A stretch of DNA of 64,000 nt, taken from Spongiactinospora rosea. Lineage in GTDB: Bacteria > Actinomycetota > Actinomycetes > Streptosporangiales > Streptosporangiaceae. The notes under the pieces were generated by a model. That model was not told where the DNA came from. It ran no database searches and worked only from the letters and a program-made list of their open reading frames with translations. Positions within the stretch are counted from its first letter, which is position 1. The number at the start of each line of letters is the position of its first letter. The position numbers and the translations under genes are program-made. The stretch spans positions 124,001 to 188,000 of the forward strand of contig NZ_QMEY01000003.1 of NCBI RefSeq assembly GCF_003315795.1. Reading direction: 5' to 3'. Shown one piece after another: positions 18,382 to 25,857 of this stretch.

Positions 18382-19378
18382 TGTTGTCAGTAACTGCTCG
18401 TCGCCCTGTGTAGTACCTGGCCGCCCCCAGCATGTCGCAGCCCGATGATCGACATGCGTAAAGCCCCTGATAGAAGTGGTCTTGACTAGAGATCAACTTC
18501 ATAAATCAGAGGCTTCACGTGCCCACCAGTGTCACATACTCGGCGACCCTCGACGTACGCCGGCAGACCGTGCTGTTCCTGTCCGCCCTGCTGCACGCCG
18601 AACGCCGCCGCCGGGGCACCCGGCGAGGCCGCCGCGCGCTCGGCTGCTTCACCCAGGCCGTTCTCATCCTGCGCTGGTTCTGCGACGGCACCCGCATCCG
18701 CCAACTGGCAGCCGATCACCGAATCGGCGGCACAACCGCCTACCGCTACCTGCACGAAGGCATCGACGTCCTCGCCGCGCACGCCCCGGACCTGCGCCAA
18801 GCCCTCAACGCCGCCCAGCAGGCGGGCCTGACGCACATCAACCTCGACGGCATCCTCATCGCCACCGACCGTGTCGCCACCCCCGGCCCCAACGGCGCCG
18901 ACCTGTGGTGGTCCGGAAAGCACAAGCACCACGGTGGCAACATTCAGATCATCTCCGCTCCCGACGGCCGGCCCTTGTGGGTCTCTGACGTACGGCCCGG
19001 CCGCGAGCACGACATGACCTGCGCCCGCCATCACGGCATCGTCACCGCCCTGGCCGTCGTCCGCGCCGACCTGCCGACTCTGGCCGACCTGGGTTACGAA
19101 GGCGCCGCCGACGTCATCCACGTCCCGATCAAGAAGAAGGCCGGCCGGCGCAAGCTGAGCGACGATGAGCACACCTACAACAAGCTTCTGCGCGGCCTAC
19201 GCGGAGTCGGTGAACGCGCCAACGCCCTGCTCACCGTCACCTTCAAGGCCCTGCGCCGGGTCAGTCTCGACCTCTGGCGGATCGGAAAGATCATCCAGGC
19301 GGCCTTGGTCCTCCTCTACCGCGAGCACGAATGGACCATGTCGCCATCACACGATGTGATCTTCAGTTACTGACAACA
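18382..19378 (+). mobile_element. IS5-family insertion sequence (~997 bp)
   Basis: The element is bounded by perfect 15-bp terminal inverted repeats, TGTTGTCAGTAACTG at 18382-18396 and its complement at 19364-19378. It carries one transposase gene whose stop codon lies inside the right repeat. No clear target-site duplication can be read: flanks are ..TTGAGC on the left and ACTCAT.. on the right. It interrupts the space between module 5 and the SUKH gene at 19404. Confidence 0.85.
18519..19373 (+). CDS. IS5-family DDE transposase
   Basis: 284 aa, GTG start with AGAGG 6 nt upstream. It has an N-terminal HTH region (IRQLAADHRIGGTTAYRYL, residues ~67-85) and a DDE_Tnp_4-type catalytic core. The first Asp is in HINLDGILIATDR (about residue 109), the second in LADLGYEG (about 195), and the final region ends with RREH-like basic helices. 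The size and single-frame organisation fit IS5-group elements of actinomycetes. The frame is complete, so the element could still be active. Confidence 0.88.
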   Translation: MPTSVTYSATLDVRRQTVLFLSALLHAERRRRGTRRGRRALGCFTQAVLILRWFCDGTRIRQLAADHRIGGTTAYRYLHEGIDVLAAHAPDLRQALNAAQQAGLTHINLDGILIATDRVATPGPNGADLWWSGKHKHHGGNIQIISAPDGRPLWVSDVRPGREHDMTCARHHGIVTALAVVRADLPTLADLGYEGAADVIHVPIKKKAGRRKLSDDEHTYNKLLRGLRGVGERANALLTVTFKALRRVSLDLWRIGKIIQAALVLLYREHEWTMSPSHDVIFSY

Positions 19379-19403
19379 ACTCATTGGCTCGCGAATAGGT
19401 GTC

Positions 19404-19880
19404 ATGAAAAATCATCATTATTCGGTCGATTGTGTGGAACCCGTGCAAGACGATGTGGCTCGCGCATTCCTCGTCAAGGTCGGGCTACCGGCTCGGTCCG
19501 GCATCTTCGCGGCTACCGAGGCCGAGCGCGGGGACGTGGTCGGCGGAAGGAATGTTCTGCGGCTCGGCTACGGGACTGAGGGCGAGGGCTTCTACTACGT
19601 GGACTGCCACGATGGCGCGGTGCTCTATGTAGAGGAATATGAATCCACTGAATATCATGTGAATGCTTCGCCGCGACACTTCTCGGAGTGCCTGACGGTC
19701 TACGCGGCGAGGACATCGGACGCCACGCCAGAGACGGGTCCGGAAGAACTGGAAGTGTTGGCGGCCGCCCTCAGGACGGAGATTGAGCGGATCGACGCTT
19801 CCTCCCTGGCCGACGACCCCGGCTTCTGGCGTTCTCTGCTGTTCGATGTGGCGAACGGGGACTATCGGCATGGGACATGA
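19404..19880 (+). CDS. SUKH-4-like immunity protein
   Basis: 158 aa, ATG start, just right of the IS element. The order of features fits SUKH-4 immunity proteins: FLVKVGLPARSGIFAATEA near the N-terminus (the LP..G.F motif), a central beta part with GFYYVDCHDGAVLYVEEY, HVNASPRHFSECLTVY, and a C-terminal DDPGFWRSLLFDVANGDY segment. SUKH proteins neutralise a wide range of nuclease and deaminase tips. No toxin tip is directly upstream now; the IS insertion probably displaced it. Confidence 0.75.
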   Translation: MKNHHYSVDCVEPVQDDVARAFLVKVGLPARSGIFAATEAERGDVVGGRNVLRLGYGTEGEGFYYVDCHDGAVLYVEEYESTEYHVNASPRHFSECLTVYAARTSDATPETGPEELEVLAAALRTEIERIDASSLADDPGFWRSLLFDVANGDYRHGT

Positions 19881-20556
19881 GGCGCACGGTTCGCTGCTGA
19901 GCGGCTTTCACTGATGCTCACTCCCGCTTCGCCAGACAGCCACCCGCGCTCCAGGGCATGGACGGACCCCTCGGGCGTCCATCTGAGTGTTCCGCCGGCC
20001 GAGAGGGCAGGAGGTCGGACGAGTCACCCGCGAAGAGATCGCCCTCGTTTTCGATGCATGCTATCGATCGCGACGCTGCATCGCACTCCATCGATCCGGT
20101 ACTGGTTTCCGCGTCCAACGACCGCAGGCCTTGACCAATTCGCGCAGGCGACCACTTCCATGTCCTCGTACATGGGCCTGTCCGAGGCCGCGCGGACGGC
20201 TAGGGTGTAGAGCGAACACAAGTGGCTCAAGGCCTCGACTGCCATCAAAGGGGCCGAATCACCACTCACGCCCCAACGTTGCCACGAAGATTACGTCTGC
20301 GAATGGAGAACATGACCGCTTCACCTATGCGGAAGATACGCGTAGCGGAGCAATGACCTCGCAGACGGCCAGGGTCCTAGCAGACTCAATGCACCATGGC
20401 GGATGAGGGGAACTTGGCTGTGCCACTAGGTCGAGAATGCGGGCATCCCGCTGGAGGTGGCGGTAGAGAGAACTCGTTTCCAATGGAAAATCATGGCGAG
20501 CTGATCGCGCCATGCCCTGCCTGCCAACGGTCCTTGCGCCTGACCGGTGGACGTGG
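19881..20556 (+). pseudogene. Mosaic of scars: immunity end, HINT scrap with TAG, PCxxC tip
   Basis: Three remnants follow each other. Around 20060-20125, ASHSIDPVLVSA parallels ASHPVDPELVST of the DUF416-like immunity protein at 14278. At 20201-20236 a 36-nt HINT scrap reads SEHKWLKA; the Gln codon of the other copies (GTGCAGAGC) is here TAG (20208-20210). Further on, pieces in two frames (EHDRFTYAEDTRSGAMTS; LAVPLGRECG; ENHGELIAPCPACQRSL) end in a TGA at 20558-20560 that overlaps the next gene. The PCPAC motif is compatible with a deaminase-fold tip, but the frame is too broken for a firm call. Confidence 0.45.
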
Positions 20557-20808
20557 GTGAATCTCGTGCCCGTTTCTCCAGAGTTGCGCGCCGCGCTGGA
20601 AAGCTTGAGAAAAGTGCGGTCCGAAAAGCCCGGCGGTGAGCGCGACACCGAATCCTTTGCCGCATGGCGAGAAAGTATCGCGGAAGCACTGGATGCACTG
20701 GCCGGCGTTCTTGGCTATCCGGAAGATCGTCAGAGGGCTACCGCCGAGGCGGCCGCTGCTCGTGCTGAATCAGAAAGAATCCGTGCTGCACTGGATCAGC
20801 GGGGTTGA
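20557..20808 (+). CDS. Small helical protein, likely immunity
   Basis: 83 aa from a GTG at 20557 that overlaps the TGA of the preceding tip remnant (GTGA). The protein is predicted to be nearly all helix and highly charged (ELRAALESLRKVRSEK; ATAEAAAARAESERIRAAL). No family is recognised. The overlap architecture is the same as for the other toxin/immunity pairs, which is the reason for the immunity inference. Confidence 0.5.
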   Translation: MNLVPVSPELRAALESLRKVRSEKPGGERDTESFAAWRESIAEALDALAGVLGYPEDRQRATAEAAAARAESERIRAALDQRG

Positions 20809-20859
20809 TCGGGAACCCCGCACTGATCTATCTGCTCCGGCAGCATCTACTGCATCCTG

Positions 20860-21246
20860 GTGGTGTCGGCGGCTACGCAGAGTGGGCTATTCCGAACGGC
20901 GCCCCGTACAATAGGAGGTGAGTCGGCGATCTCGATCACGTTCACCCATCGAGACGGGGGTATGGAAGACGGCACCGAAGCCGCTATTCTGTCGCTCGTC
21001 GCCGAGCTCGATGGGCCCATTGATGATGAGCACCCGGATGTGGCGGTCACGGACGATGGATCCTCCTGGAGCATCTCAGCCTTCCAGGACGGGGCCTTGG
21101 TGCTTGAGAAGCTCGATGACAGCGACATCGCGCCTCGTCACATGAGGAACATTTCACGCGCAGAGATGGTTCGCGCAATGGCCATGCTAGCGCAGGGTAA
21201 CGTGGCCGATCTGCAGCAATTGGATTGGCTTCCTGGTTATCAGTGA
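20860..21246 (+). CDS. Immunity-like protein, start uncertain
   Basis: The coding part is clear from about 20929: ISITFTHRDGG, then VTDDGSSWSISAFQDGALVL, DSDIAPRHMRNISRAEM and LDWLPGYQ. This layout recurs in small actinobacterial immunity-type proteins (a Ser-x-x-Gly beta core, then R-H-M, then a short helix and W-x-P-G-Y end). The nearest strong ribosome-binding site, AGGAGG at 20913-20918, has no ATG/GTG in this frame after it; the codon at the right distance is ATC (20929). An upstream GTG at 20860 has no ribosome-binding site. Either ATC is used, or the ATG has mutated. Confidence 0.55.
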   Translation: MVSAATQSGLFRTAPRTIGGESAISITFTHRDGGMEDGTEAAILSLVAELDGPIDDEHPDVAVTDDGSSWSISAFQDGALVLEKLDDSDIAPRHMRNISRAEMVRAMAMLAQGNVADLQQLDWLPGYQ

Positions 21247-21259
21247 CCAGCACAGGAGG

Positions 21260-21289
21260 CCCCAGTCGGCACCTTTATGCCGACTGGGG
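21260..21289 (+). terminator. 12-bp perfect hairpin, bidirectional terminator
   Basis: CCCCAGTCGGCA (21260-21271) pairs perfectly with 21278-21289 around a 6-nt loop. It sits 13 nt after the plus-strand stop at 21246 and also just beyond the minus-strand remnant ending at 21292, so it could serve both. Confidence 0.7.
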
Positions 21290-21291
21290 CT

Positions 21292-21540
21292 TCAGCGGAT
21301 CTCGGTGAAGTCCAGACGAAACAAACCTTCCCCTGCCAGGGGTACAACGCGGCGGTCACGGAGGCCGGGGGACGGAGTTGGGGCTGAACCTTTCGCTGGC
21401 TGGACGGTCAAGGTGTTGGAAGGCCGCGTCGGAGTGGCCGGGTCGATGCTCAGGGCGTCGATGATGGGCATCACGATTTGCTGGAATTGGTGGGGATGGA
21501 GATGTGGGATCGCATGGCGGTGATGAACTGGGGGGCGGCC
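21292..21540 (-). pseudogene. EF-hand protein fragment (copy of part of 26880-27443)
   Basis: Minus-strand reading from 21540 gives AAPQFITAMRSHISIPTN. After one missing base (around 21480) it continues IVMPIIDALSIDPATP. The intact EF-hand gene at 27.1 kb reads EFIAAMRSHISIPANFGHIV, then MPIIDALMRALD, and the nucleotide match is obvious over about 90 bp. After this the fragment runs into unrelated codons and stops at 21292. It is a truncated, frameshifted copy. Confidence 0.65.
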
Positions 21541-21746
21541 CGCTGCTATAGACGACTGGCTTTACGCAGGACTTCAGGGGCGCGGACTGAACTGACCGCC
21601 GCCGGTCACATCAGAACTCAAGTAACAGACCAAGTCGGCAAAAGGGTCGAGCATATATTCGACGCTACGGCGATGCCTTCTCTCAAGTTGATCTACCGTC
21701 ATACCTGGTGATCGGCTGATGATCCGCCCGAAACGGAGTACGTCAA
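21541..21746 (+). other. Possible 3' end of a lost toxin tip
   Basis: A frame ending at 21711 reads AGHIRTQVTDQVGKRVEHIF and DATAMPSLKLIYRHTW. It has protein character and precedes a small immunity-type gene by 35 bp, as toxin ends do elsewhere in this locus. No family can be named and the upstream part is missing. Confidence 0.3.
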
Positions 21747-21968
21747 ATGCCGAGCCTCGATTGGTATGAAGCGGTCATGCCGGAAATCCGCGCGCGCGTG
21801 GAAAAGCTCCTCAAGGTTATTGAACTCGTCCGGGCGACGCACCAGGGGCGACCGATCGAGGACGTGCGCAGAGCCATTGCGGAAGCTCTCGACGCTGAAG
21901 GGATCATAGTGCCGGATGGGGTTACCGAAGATGTCGCCCGTCGCATTTCGGAGGAGGAAAAGCAGTGA
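21747..21968 (+). CDS. Small helical protein, paralogue of 23796
   Basis: 73 aa, ATG start. It is all-helical and charged: DWYEAVMPEIRARVEKLLKV, then GRPIEDVRRAIAEALDAEGI and EDVARRISEEEK. It aligns along its whole length with the 72-aa protein at 23796 (DDYEAVMPQVQAYLERY; AARLISEGEG). Size, pairing and the module context suggest an immunity or antitoxin role. No named family is recognised. Confidence 0.6.
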   Translation: MPSLDWYEAVMPEIRARVEKLLKVIELVRATHQGRPIEDVRRAIAEALDAEGIIVPDGVTEDVARRISEEEKQ

Positions 21969-22119
21969 GGTTCGACGCTTGACGGCCAGTGTGGCGACTG
22001 GCCGCACCCGGCACAACTGATTACCTCATCAACACGGCGCTACTGGTTATAGGCCAGCGAGGCAGGCTGGAGCCCTCGCCCTGGAGTTTCATGGCGAGGG
22101 CTTTGCTTCTGCCGCGAAC
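21969..22119. other. Short gap before module 6
   Basis: No gene is supported here. The frame of module 6 is already open from about 22090 (GEGFASAANLACARPEK), but this part does not match the HINT domain. Confidence 0.3.
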
Positions 22120-22503
22120 TTGGCTTGCGCTCGCCCGGAGAAGAATCTGTATTGGCCGGGCCAGAGCCCCGTCTTGGTTCACAACTGTGACTTTGCATCA
22201 GGCGTCGCTGGTGAGTACAACAAGCACGTTCTTGGGCATGATGATCAAGGTAAACCCACCCGTCAGCCAGATATGCCAGGATACGATACGGATGATGGGT
22301 TTGAAAGGTACGTCGCGGACGCACGAAACCTAATGTGCCTTGCCACGTGCCCGGCGGGTGCCCGTGAAGCCATCCGAAGCAACGGCGACATTATTCGACT
22401 GGATTCCTAGGGGAGGTTGGGCATGCGGCGTGGGAATGTCATCACGACCTACTTCAGGCCAGACAACCCTCTCGAATACTTCACAGGCGAGCTGGATCGA
22501 TGA
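22120..22503 (+). pseudogene. Orphan module 6: HINT end + tip interrupted by TAG
   Basis: Only the last residues of the HINT are left (QSPVLVHNC, about 22165-22189). The tip reads DFASGVAGEYNKHVLGHDD, MPGYDTDDGFERYVADARN, AREAIRSNGDIIRLDS, then TAG at 22408-22410. It continues in the same frame with GRLGMRRGNVITTYFRPDN and PLEYFTGELDR to a TGA at 22501. That TGA overlaps the ATG of the immunity gene, so the post-TAG frame is the authentic toxin end. The pattern (helix, N-G-D-I-I-R-x-D, then a basic strand and FRP) is typical of small RNase-like tips, but I cannot name the family. No other lesion is visible. Confidence 0.72.
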
Positions 22504-22907
22504 TCCAACCTGGCGGCTCTTTTCGTGAAGAGTTTTCGAGGCTCGTCAAGGCGATGGGCCGGTGGCGTGACACCGAGCCTGATGCGCTTCTGGCCCTTTG
22601 GGCGGCGTTCGTTGAGCAATGTGAGCAGGGCTATTCGGGTGAAGCCGAAGACTACTTCAATGATCTGACCGCAAGGGCTGATCTGGAGAAGGCCATGACC
22701 GATGCGAGACTGCAGAAGTTCCCTGAGCTGGCCCAGCTCCGTGCGGTCGTGGCGACGCTGGACGAAAGGTTTCGCGCCCTTCTTCTCCCAGACGCGTTCC
22801 CGCGTACGCAGCACTGGTGGGCGCGCGGTGTGGTGAGATCCGCAAAAAGGCGCCTAGTGGAGGAACTACGCCGCGATTTTCATATCGAGGGGATGGAAGT
22901 AAGGTAG
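22500..22907 (+). CDS. Immunity protein of module 6
   Basis: 135 aa. The ATG at 22500 overlaps the toxin TGA (ATGA). The protein is helical, with SFREEFSRLVKAMGRW, a negatively charged middle (EQCEQGYSGEAEDYFNDL) and a basic C-terminus (SAKRRLVEELRRDF). No named family is recognised. The role is inferred from the coupled position behind the tip; the frame is intact. Confidence 0.65.
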   Translation: MIQPGGSFREEFSRLVKAMGRWRDTEPDALLALWAAFVEQCEQGYSGEAEDYFNDLTARADLEKAMTDARLQKFPELAQLRAVVATLDERFRALLLPDAFPRTQHWWARGVVRSAKRRLVEELRRDFHIEGMEVR

Positions 22908-23035
22908 GCCGCTCTGATCATATCTGTGCGTGGAAGGCGCAGCCCGGAACAGCGTCGTGATCGATGTATGCTGTCGATCATGACGCTGCGTCCGCCGAAT
23001 AACTCGTCCGCTCAGGTCATACGGGTGGCACCGAG

Positions 23036-23386
23036 GTGACGGAGGTCTCCGAGGGAGAGTCCAGTCGGCTGTGGGCTCGCCCCGCGACGCCACCTCCTGG
23101 GCCGCTGGCCGTGTTCCATGTGGAAGTCGGGCGATGGGAAGATGTGCCGGTCTTCGCCCGGCGTGTACGCGAGCTCATCGCCGCCGGGGTGGAAGTCTCC
23201 GGGTACGGCAACTTCGAGTCGGAGCGACTTTCAGAGGGTGACGTTCCGACATGGGCCAGAGGTGACGACCACGCAGAGGCACATAGGGACGCTCGTCGTC
23301 GGTATTTCCTGCACCGTGGAGAAGAGGAGTGGACCACCCAAGATCTTCTGTTCTCATTCGAGCCGAGGCAGAGATGTGGGGTGTGA
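23036..23386 (+). CDS. Hypothetical protein, possible orphan immunity gene
   Basis: 116 aa from a GTG. It begins with a Pro-rich lead, then LAVFHVEVGRWEDVPVFARR, GVEVSGYGNFESERL and an acidic C-terminal half (RGDDHAEAHRDARRR, GEEEWTTQDLLFSFE). Amino-acid use is that of a real protein, with no transmembrane or signal segment. No family is recognised. It lies within the immunity-rich stretch, which is the only hint of function. Confidence 0.5.
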   Translation: MTEVSEGESSRLWARPATPPPGPLAVFHVEVGRWEDVPVFARRVRELIAAGVEVSGYGNFESERLSEGDVPTWARGDDHAEAHRDARRRYFLHRGEEEWTTQDLLFSFEPRQRCGV

Positions 23387-23795
23387 CCCTGCTTCATGGG
23401 AACCTGGATTCTCTATCTCAGTGGTGCTCATGCCGTTGTCGGCCCCCTGCTAGCGTCGCCGGGTTCTTGGCATCGGCAACGGTCAGTCGGAATCGGGGGC
23501 GTAGCCGCGGGAACAGATTGACTCGGTTCGGCCCCCTTCGACGCGCGTCCACAGATTTATCCAGAACCATGCCGCTATTGCCAGTCGGAATGGTAAGCCT
23601 GCGAAGCCCGGCTCGATGCAAGACTTGAAAACTCTGATTCAGCTTCCTGATCGCGAAGAAGGGAGTAGAGGGCCGTCCCTCGTGAAACCATGCTCGCACT
23701 GTTGAGTGGGTGGGCGACCGCGTCGATTACTCGGCTGGCGGCCCGGGGCCGTGTCGCGGCTCGTGCTACGGATGAAGCTCGAAAGGGAGCGGTTC
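23387..23795. other. 409-bp stretch without a supported gene
   Basis: No reading frame here has convincing protein character. A 93-codon minus-strand frame (23418-23699) is Arg-rich and looks like a shadow. No repeat, hairpin or HINT scrap was seen. Confidence 0.4.
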
Positions 23796-24014
23796 ATGTC
23801 ACGTGCTGACGACTACGAAGCGGTCATGCCGCAGGTTCAAGCTTACCTGGAAAGGTACGGTAGAGCTTTCGAAGCCGTCAGGGTGCCCTTTCGGGGATGG
23901 CCCAGAGAAGTGGTCCGCGAGGTTCTTGTGGAGGCGTTCAAGACCGAAGGAATCGAGGTGTGGAGAGAAGTCATTGAAGACGCCGCTCGCCTGATATCTG
24001 AAGGGGAAGGGTAA
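23796..24014 (+). CDS. Small helical protein, paralogue of 21747
   Basis: 72 aa from the ATG at 23796, preceded by a GGGAG ribosome-binding site; the longer frame upstream is not protein-like. DDYEAVMPQVQAYLERYGRA, REVVREVLVEAFKTEGIEV and EDAARLISEGEG match the protein at 21747 along the full length. Two diverged copies in an array of immunity genes suggest protection against two variants of one tip. No toxin tip is left next to this copy. Confidence 0.6.
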   Translation: MSRADDYEAVMPQVQAYLERYGRAFEAVRVPFRGWPREVVREVLVEAFKTEGIEVWREVIEDAARLISEGEG

Positions 24015-24180
24015 AGCGGTCCATATTCCGGTACTTCTTGCCGGGATCAATGGCTGTACCATATGCGCGGCAGGCATCATATCGGCGCGCCCCAGCTGAG
24101 GCGATGTGAGGCGGAGCGGCGCCACATGTGCGGTGTGCCAGCATGCCGCAGGGCGTGGAAATGGCAGGAGTGCGGCGGGA

Positions 24181-24753
24181 ATGATCGAAGAAGGTGGGCG
24201 GCTGGCCGCTCTTGAGCATCATATTCGAGGCTTCTGGGATGGGCACATCGTGGAGCCTGCCACGTGGGAGCGCGGGCCGATCTTGGAGCGGGTGCCGCGC
24301 TTCGCCACCTATCGCGTGCGTCCTCTGCGGGTGGGTGCAGCGTGGGTTTACGTTACCGTGGGGTGCTCGCTTGTCGGTGCCTCCAGAGAAGGGATGGAGT
24401 TCTTCATTATGTGCCCCTTCGCTGACGAGGTACATTCAGAGACCCTGGCGATGGTAGGCCACCTTCACTCCTTCGAGGCCCATCGACTCGATGTCGGGAC
24501 GGTCATCGCCATCGGCCGCCCCTGGATGGGTGAATCACGCATGGATCACCTGCTCGTCAGCCTGCCCTATCCATACGGGCCGGATCTCGAATGGGCCTCC
24601 CGCGAGGCTGGGTGGGCGCGGTTCTTGTGGGTTCTCCCGATCCATCGGAGTGAGGCGGAGTTCATCAAGCGCAGGACGCTGGATGATTTCGAATCTCTGA
24701 TGGACGACGCGGGCGCGAACGTTATAGACGTCGATCGAGACCCGCTGGTCTGA
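24181..24753 (+). CDS. SUFU-family (suppressor of fused) immunity protein
   Basis: 190 aa from the ATG at 24181 (GGCGGGA just upstream; the frame before it is not protein-like). The layout is that of bacterial SUFU-domain proteins: ALEHHIRGFWDGHIVEPATW at the N-terminus, VTVGCSLVGASREGMEFFI in the middle, LLVSLPYPYGPDLEWASRE, then WVLPIHRSEAEFIKR and a short C-terminal helix. Bacterial SUFU proteins are recurrent immunity proteins in polymorphic-toxin loci. No tip is adjacent, so it is an orphan. Confidence 0.75.
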   Translation: MIEEGGRLAALEHHIRGFWDGHIVEPATWERGPILERVPRFATYRVRPLRVGAAWVYVTVGCSLVGASREGMEFFIMCPFADEVHSETLAMVGHLHSFEAHRLDVGTVIAIGRPWMGESRMDHLLVSLPYPYGPDLEWASREAGWARFLWVLPIHRSEAEFIKRRTLDDFESLMDDAGANVIDVDRDPLV

Positions 24754-24822
24754 GATCACGCTCTGGTGTAACCGCCTTGCGGTGTGAGCCGGACTTGGTG
24801 CAGAGCGCCTGAGAGGGGATCT

Positions 24823-25092
24823 ATGGATGAGGGGGAGCTTGAGCGGCTGGCCCGCCTGGCGGTCGAATATCGGAGATCCGGATGCGACATCGCCGAGATC
24901 ATTGAGCTGTTCATCGATAATCATCCGAGCCTGCAGTCGAAGCCCCTCAGTCTGGCCCGAGTTCTTCGATCGGCCTTCGGCCTTTCGGTCCATGACCTGC
25001 ACTACGTCACTGCATGGCTGCAAGGTGATATCTCGCTGGAAGCTTTGGCGGGGCATCTGCAAGTGGGCGGCTCTGGACCGTGGGGTCGCTGA
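24823..25092 (+). CDS. Small helical hypothetical protein
   Basis: 89 aa, ATG with GAGAGGGG upstream. Entirely helical: LARLAVEYRRSGCDIAEIIE, LARVLRSAFGLSVHDLHYV, GDISLEALAGHL. No family is recognised. It lies 6 bp before the start of the next gene, so the two are probably co-transcribed and may act together. Confidence 0.55.
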   Translation: MDEGELERLARLAVEYRRSGCDIAEIIELFIDNHPSLQSKPLSLARVLRSAFGLSVHDLHYVTAWLQGDISLEALAGHLQVGGSGPWGR

Positions 25093-25098
25093 GGTGTT

Positions 25099-25857
25099 AT
25101 GAGCATCCGACTGTTCAGGGCTCAGGAAATGGCGGTGGCAATGGGTCCTGCGGCGTACCCTGAGCCTGGTGTGCTTCTCGCTCGGCTCGCGCGTTTGGTG
25201 GGTGAGTCGGTTCCTGCGGAGGGGGCTTCCGGTGACGCGTTTCTGCAGCGGCTGGCGGGGCGGCTTGGGTTGCAGACCTATGATCTGTTCCTCGTTGCGG
25301 ACGCGCCTATCCCTGATCACGCGCTGCTCTTCGATGAGAGTGCGCGCCTCCATATCGTTCGGCTGATTGAGCGTGCGCTTCGGCTGTCCGCCTCTGGCAG
25401 GGGGCGGCTTCGGGAGCATGTTCGTTCCTTGCCCAGGCACACGGATGCTCTTGCGCCCAGGAAGGAACGGTCCTGGGAGTCCTATCCTCCTGGGTACGGT
25501 TCTCTTCTCATGCGTATGCTCGAACTGCGTAACATGAATTGGACCTTGGCGGTGAAGGCCAGGTACCTCACCTACGGTGGCATGGTCCTGTCGGCTTCGA
25601 CCATTGGTGCGGTGGCCCGTTGTGTCCGGCCGCTCGACATCGACACGATCAACGGGTTCGCCGCGATACTCGGTGTTCCGGCGTCCGTTATCGCCTGCCT
25701 CATGGGCATGCCTGACACGGTGGCGACCTACCGGCCGCCAGAGGAGATTGTGGAGACGGCTCGGCTGCTCTGGGACGTACGGCAGTTGACCGAGCGGCAG
25801 ATGGGACAGGTTTCCGCACTCGCACAGGAGCTGTGTCATGAAGGTGACGGGGGTTAG
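25099..25857 (+). CDS. Helical regulator-like protein (XRE-like half)
   Basis: 252 aa, ATG at 25099. The N-terminal half has two helical blocks (AFLQRLAGRLGLQTYDLFLV at residues ~48-67). The C-terminal half has a helix set that looks like a degenerate HTH (LAVKARYLTYGGMVLSASTI, then TINGFAAILGVPASVIACLM). A role in DNA binding or protein-protein regulation is possible. The stop overlaps the start of the next gene by 20 bp. Confidence 0.5.
   Translation: MSIRLFRAQEMAVAMGPAAYPEPGVLLARLARLVGESVPAEGASGDAFLQRLAGRLGLQTYDLFLVADAPIPDHALLFDESARLHIVRLIERALRLSASGRGRLREHVRSLPRHTDALAPRKERSWESYPPGYGSLLMRMLELRNMNWTLAVKARYLTYGGMVLSASTIGAVARCVRPLDIDTINGFAAILGVPASVIACLMGMPDTVATYRPPEEIVETARLLWDVRQLTERQMGQVSALAQELCHEGDGG

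Noticed and set aside
23418..23699. 93-codon minus-strand ORF
   Set aside because: Arg-rich with no motif; I considered an integrase remnant but found no catalytic residues.
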